Shown here: positions 41,864-43,690 of the stretch, one piece after another | How the letters are laid out: each line of letters starts with the position of its first letter | How positions within the stretch are numbered: position 1 is the first letter of the stretch | NCBI GenBank assembly: GCA_015661395.1 | Contig: JACWML010000019.1 | Coordinates: 1-43,690 of the forward strand | Direction: 5' to 3' | Source of the DNA: Methanomicrobia archaeon | GTDB taxonomy: Archaea > Halobacteriota > Bog-38 > Methanoflorentales > Methanoflorentaceae | Length of the DNA: 43,690 nucleotides | Program-made: the position numbers and the translations under genes | The notes under the pieces: model-generated | The model's input: the letters and a program-made list of their open reading frames with translations, nothing else | Database searches by the model: none | Told to the model about the DNA's origin: nothing

Positions 41864-42838
41864 GTGAAAGTCGGCGAACTTGGTGAGCGGGCGCTCGTGA
41901 AGCAGTTGGCTGAGCTTATTGACTGCACGGCAGTGCTTTGTCCTGGAGCGGACGATTGTTCGGCGATCGCGTTCGATGATCATTATTTGGTCGTCACAAC
42001 CGATATGTTGCACAAAAAAACGCACTTCCCGCGCGAGATGAGCGGGTATCAGATCGGCTGGATGGCCACCGCCGCAACCTTGAGCGATATAGCCGCGATG
42101 GGCGCAGACCCCCTTGGCGTGACGATGGCCGTGGGCATTCCGCGCGAGGCTGACGTCGCATTTGCGCTTGACGTCGTGCGTGGCTGCAACTCGTGCTGCA
42201 CGCAAAATGGGACCACCCTTATCGGCGGCGACACAGATGAGCACGATGAGCTCACGCTGGTTGGCACCGCCATAGGCCGCGTACAGCAGGACAAGATGTT
42301 GACGCGGGCCGGGGCAAAACCCGGGAACGCTGTTTGCATCACTGGCGAACTAGGCCTCGCTGCCGCAGGCGTGCGGATGTTGCTCGACAGCAGATATGCA
42401 GATCACCCCTTGCGCGGACGTGCCCTTAACAAACTATTCGAGCCCCAGCCGAGAATTGTGTACGGCCAAGCGCTCGCCGCGTCTGGTGCGGTGACCGCTC
42501 TCATCGACACGAGTGACGGGCTCAGTCTTTCCTTGTATGAGCTGTCAAGGGCAAGCAATTGCGGCTTTTGCCTACTGGCAGCTGATCTACCGGTGAGTGA
42601 CGCCGCAAAATCGGTGAGCCGCGACCGGTCTGACGAGTTGACGCTCGCAATATACCGAGGCGGTGATTATGAGCTCTTGTTCACAGCGAAACGCGAGCGA
42701 TTAGAGGCCATCCCGATTCCTTACACCATAATCGGCTCAGTTATCGAGTCGGGAATGGAACTAGACGTGGACGGGGTCGTGCAGGAGCTCGAGGCCGAAG
42801 GATATGAGCACTTAGCCGCTTCTGGGGCGAAGGTGTAG
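41864..42838 (+). CDS. thiL: Thiamine-monophosphate kinase
   Basis: Makes thiamine pyrophosphate from thiamine phosphate. 324 aa, AIR-synthase-like fold. Motifs: PGADDCSAIAFDDHYLVVTT (about residues 27-46), TLSDIAAMGADPLGV (about 72-86), GGDTDEHDELTLVGTAIGRV (about 119-138), LIDTSDGLSLSLYE and YRGGDYELLFTA. Start GTG 41864; the TATA box TATAAAAG (41841-41848) lies about 22 nt upstream, predicting a leaderless mRNA. Confidence 0.95.
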   Translation: MKVGELGERALVKQLAELIDCTAVLCPGADDCSAIAFDDHYLVVTTDMLHKKTHFPREMSGYQIGWMATAATLSDIAAMGADPLGVTMAVGIPREADVAFALDVVRGCNSCCTQNGTTLIGGDTDEHDELTLVGTAIGRVQQDKMLTRAGAKPGNAVCITGELGLAAAGVRMLLDSRYADHPLRGRALNKLFEPQPRIVYGQALAASGAVTALIDTSDGLSLSLYELSRASNCGFCLLAADLPVSDAAKSVSRDRSDELTLAIYRGGDYELLFTAKRERLEAIPIPYTIIGSVIESGMELDVDGVVQELEAEGYEHLAASGAKV

Positions 42839-42852
42839 CGCGCGTCATTTGG

Positions 42853-43344
42853 CTATTTCAAACGCGCGGGATTGCCGAAGACCTCGGAGGATATGCCGAG
42901 ACCCGTGCAGTTGTTATACAAGATCGATGAAAGCAGCCCGATGACCGTGCCCTGCTGCACGATCGGGGCACCGCTGTCTCCTGGCAGCGGCATATCCGCG
43001 CACGGAAATGCGAACCGGTTGAGGTTTCGCCCGGTGTCGACAACTCTGCAGTCGATGTGCCGATCATATGTGATGAGCTCAGCAGGCCCGAAACGGGCAC
43101 GCCCTATGACGGAGAGCGTCGCGTGCTCAGGAGGGACATCGATTAACGCTAGATCGTAGTCATTAAGCAGCCGAACGACGGTGCTGTCGTGCCCGTCCAC
43201 GACGACTTTCGTGCCGACGGCGCCGTTGCCGTAGCGAATAACGTGACCTGCAGTCAGCGCGCACACGCACTTATTATACGGAATGACTGCGCCAACCGTC
43301 CCACGGATCTCCTTGCTTTTCACCAAGCATCCTTCTGTGATCAC
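42853..43344 (-). CDS. Mini trypsin-like serine protease (163 aa)
   Basis: The chymotrypsin-type triad is visible: His in CALTAGHVIRYG (about residue 34), Asp in LLNDYDLALIDV (about 64) and Ser in MPLPGDSGAPIVQQG (about 122), with the usual GDSGAP. No signal peptide, so a cytosolic location is inferred. It is shorter than secreted trypsin/HtrA domains and has no PDZ. Its GTG overlaps the stop of the upstream CfbD-like gene (GTGA), so it is co-translated with it. Substrate unknown. Confidence 0.85.
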   Translation of the reverse strand: MITEGCLVKSKEIRGTVGAVIPYNKCVCALTAGHVIRYGNGAVGTKVVVDGHDSTVVRLLNDYDLALIDVPPEHATLSVIGRARFGPAELITYDRHIDCRVVDTGRNLNRFAFPCADMPLPGDSGAPIVQQGTVIGLLSSILYNNCTGLGISSEVFGNPARLK

Positions 43345-43690
43345 GGCTTTTCGTCACCCCGCAACCGTTTGAGGAGCGCATCGGCGCCGGCAAAGCCGAC
43401 GGTTTTTTCGCTCCCGTGCATGATGTCGAGATGATCGGCACCGAGACGCGATGCGATTGGGCGTTCGAGCATGCCGCCCACGATGAGATCAACGCGCTGC
43501 GCTTTGCATCGTTCCAAGATGGTCTCGTGCTCGGGTGCGATGAGTACCTCGCAGCGCTCACTGACGAGCCCGCTCAACCGCGCTGCTGTATTGACGTCAA
43601 AGTCGGATACGATCAGCGCTGGTTCGATACCGCACTCCTTTAGGAAGTTTGTGACGGCGATTGCGCGCGTCGGACCGCCGATCACCGCGA
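43341..43690 (-). CDS. Nitrogenase component-1-like protein, C-terminal part (CfbD-like)
   Basis: The last 115 residues are visible (cut by the window edge). VIGGPTRAIAVTNFLKECGI is a nitrogenase component-1 Rossmann segment, followed by EHETILERC, DLIVGGMLERPIASRLG and DIMHGSEKTVGFAGADALLK at the end. This closely resembles the methanogen family (methanogenesis marker 13 / CfbD) that reduces Ni-sirohydrochlorin a,c-diamide in coenzyme F430 synthesis. Only the C terminus can be judged, so other nitrogenase-like families remain possible. It overlaps the protease gene start. Confidence 0.65.
   Translation of the reverse strand, partial: AVIGGPTRAIAVTNFLKECGIEPALIVSDFDVNTAARLSGLVSERCEVLIAPEHETILERCKAQRVDLIVGGMLERPIASRLGADHLDIMHGSEKTVGFAGADALLKRLRGDEKP

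Overview
The window looks like a chromosomal segment of a euryarchaeon of the methanogen/ANME type (Methanomicrobia in the broad sense; genus not determinable). Supporting genes are two geranylgeranyl reductases for archaeal lipids, MptA GTP cyclohydrolase (methanopterin), aIF1A, Pth2, TruD, an RPA-associated protein, an FwdC-like GXGXG protein, and at the right edge a nitrogenase-like protein resembling the coenzyme F430 cyclase subunit CfbD. Many genes have TATA boxes about 25-30 nt upstream, often with almost no leader, and there is an archaeal-type tRNA with bulge-helix-bulge introns. TAG is a common normal stop codon.

Layout. 1-12.2 kb: uvrB (5' part), a mini zinc-ribbon gene, a conserved unknown plus GXGXG gene, an FTR catalytic subunit, RPAP, an endonuclease III homologue, the pth2-truD-DUF192 operon, geranylgeranyl reductase 1, mptA plus a coiled-coil unknown, DUF2284 and a GNAT acetyltransferase. 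12.2-24.3 kb: a 1 kb spacer, a ribbon-helix-helix/coiled-coil gene with a hairpin-rich leader, geranylgeranyl reductase 2, aIF1A (its start is out of register with its Shine-Dalgarno), a methyltransferase, DedA, tldD-tldE, pyrF, an fba-pfkB pair and a metallo-beta-lactamase. 24.3-29.5 kb: a complete phosphate module, AbrB/PhoU - pstS - pstC - pstA - pstB - phoU, with a repeated operator-like element at pstS. 29.6-33.1 kb: elongator tRNA-Met with two introns, a winged-helix regulator, rpiA, and a Psp envelope-stress set in which pspA is broken by a deletion/frameshift. 38.3-43.7 kb: HAD hydrolase, divergent htpX and CPBP protease genes flanking a perfect 12-bp inverted repeat, DUF89, thiL, a mini trypsin-like protease and the CfbD-like gene.

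The stretch 33.1-38.3 kb is different. It has no conventional genes but holds many micro-ORFs (about 24-73 codons), several membrane-spanning or Cys-rich, with stop/start overlaps. Four copies of one promoter/operator module sit in front of different micro-genes. Two paralogous micro-proteins have diverged with synonymous changes and an in-frame 9-nt gap, which supports a real coding frame. Remnants of decayed genes lie among them. This micro-gene island is the best candidate for an undescribed system. The double-intron tRNA-Met is the most solid unusual observation.
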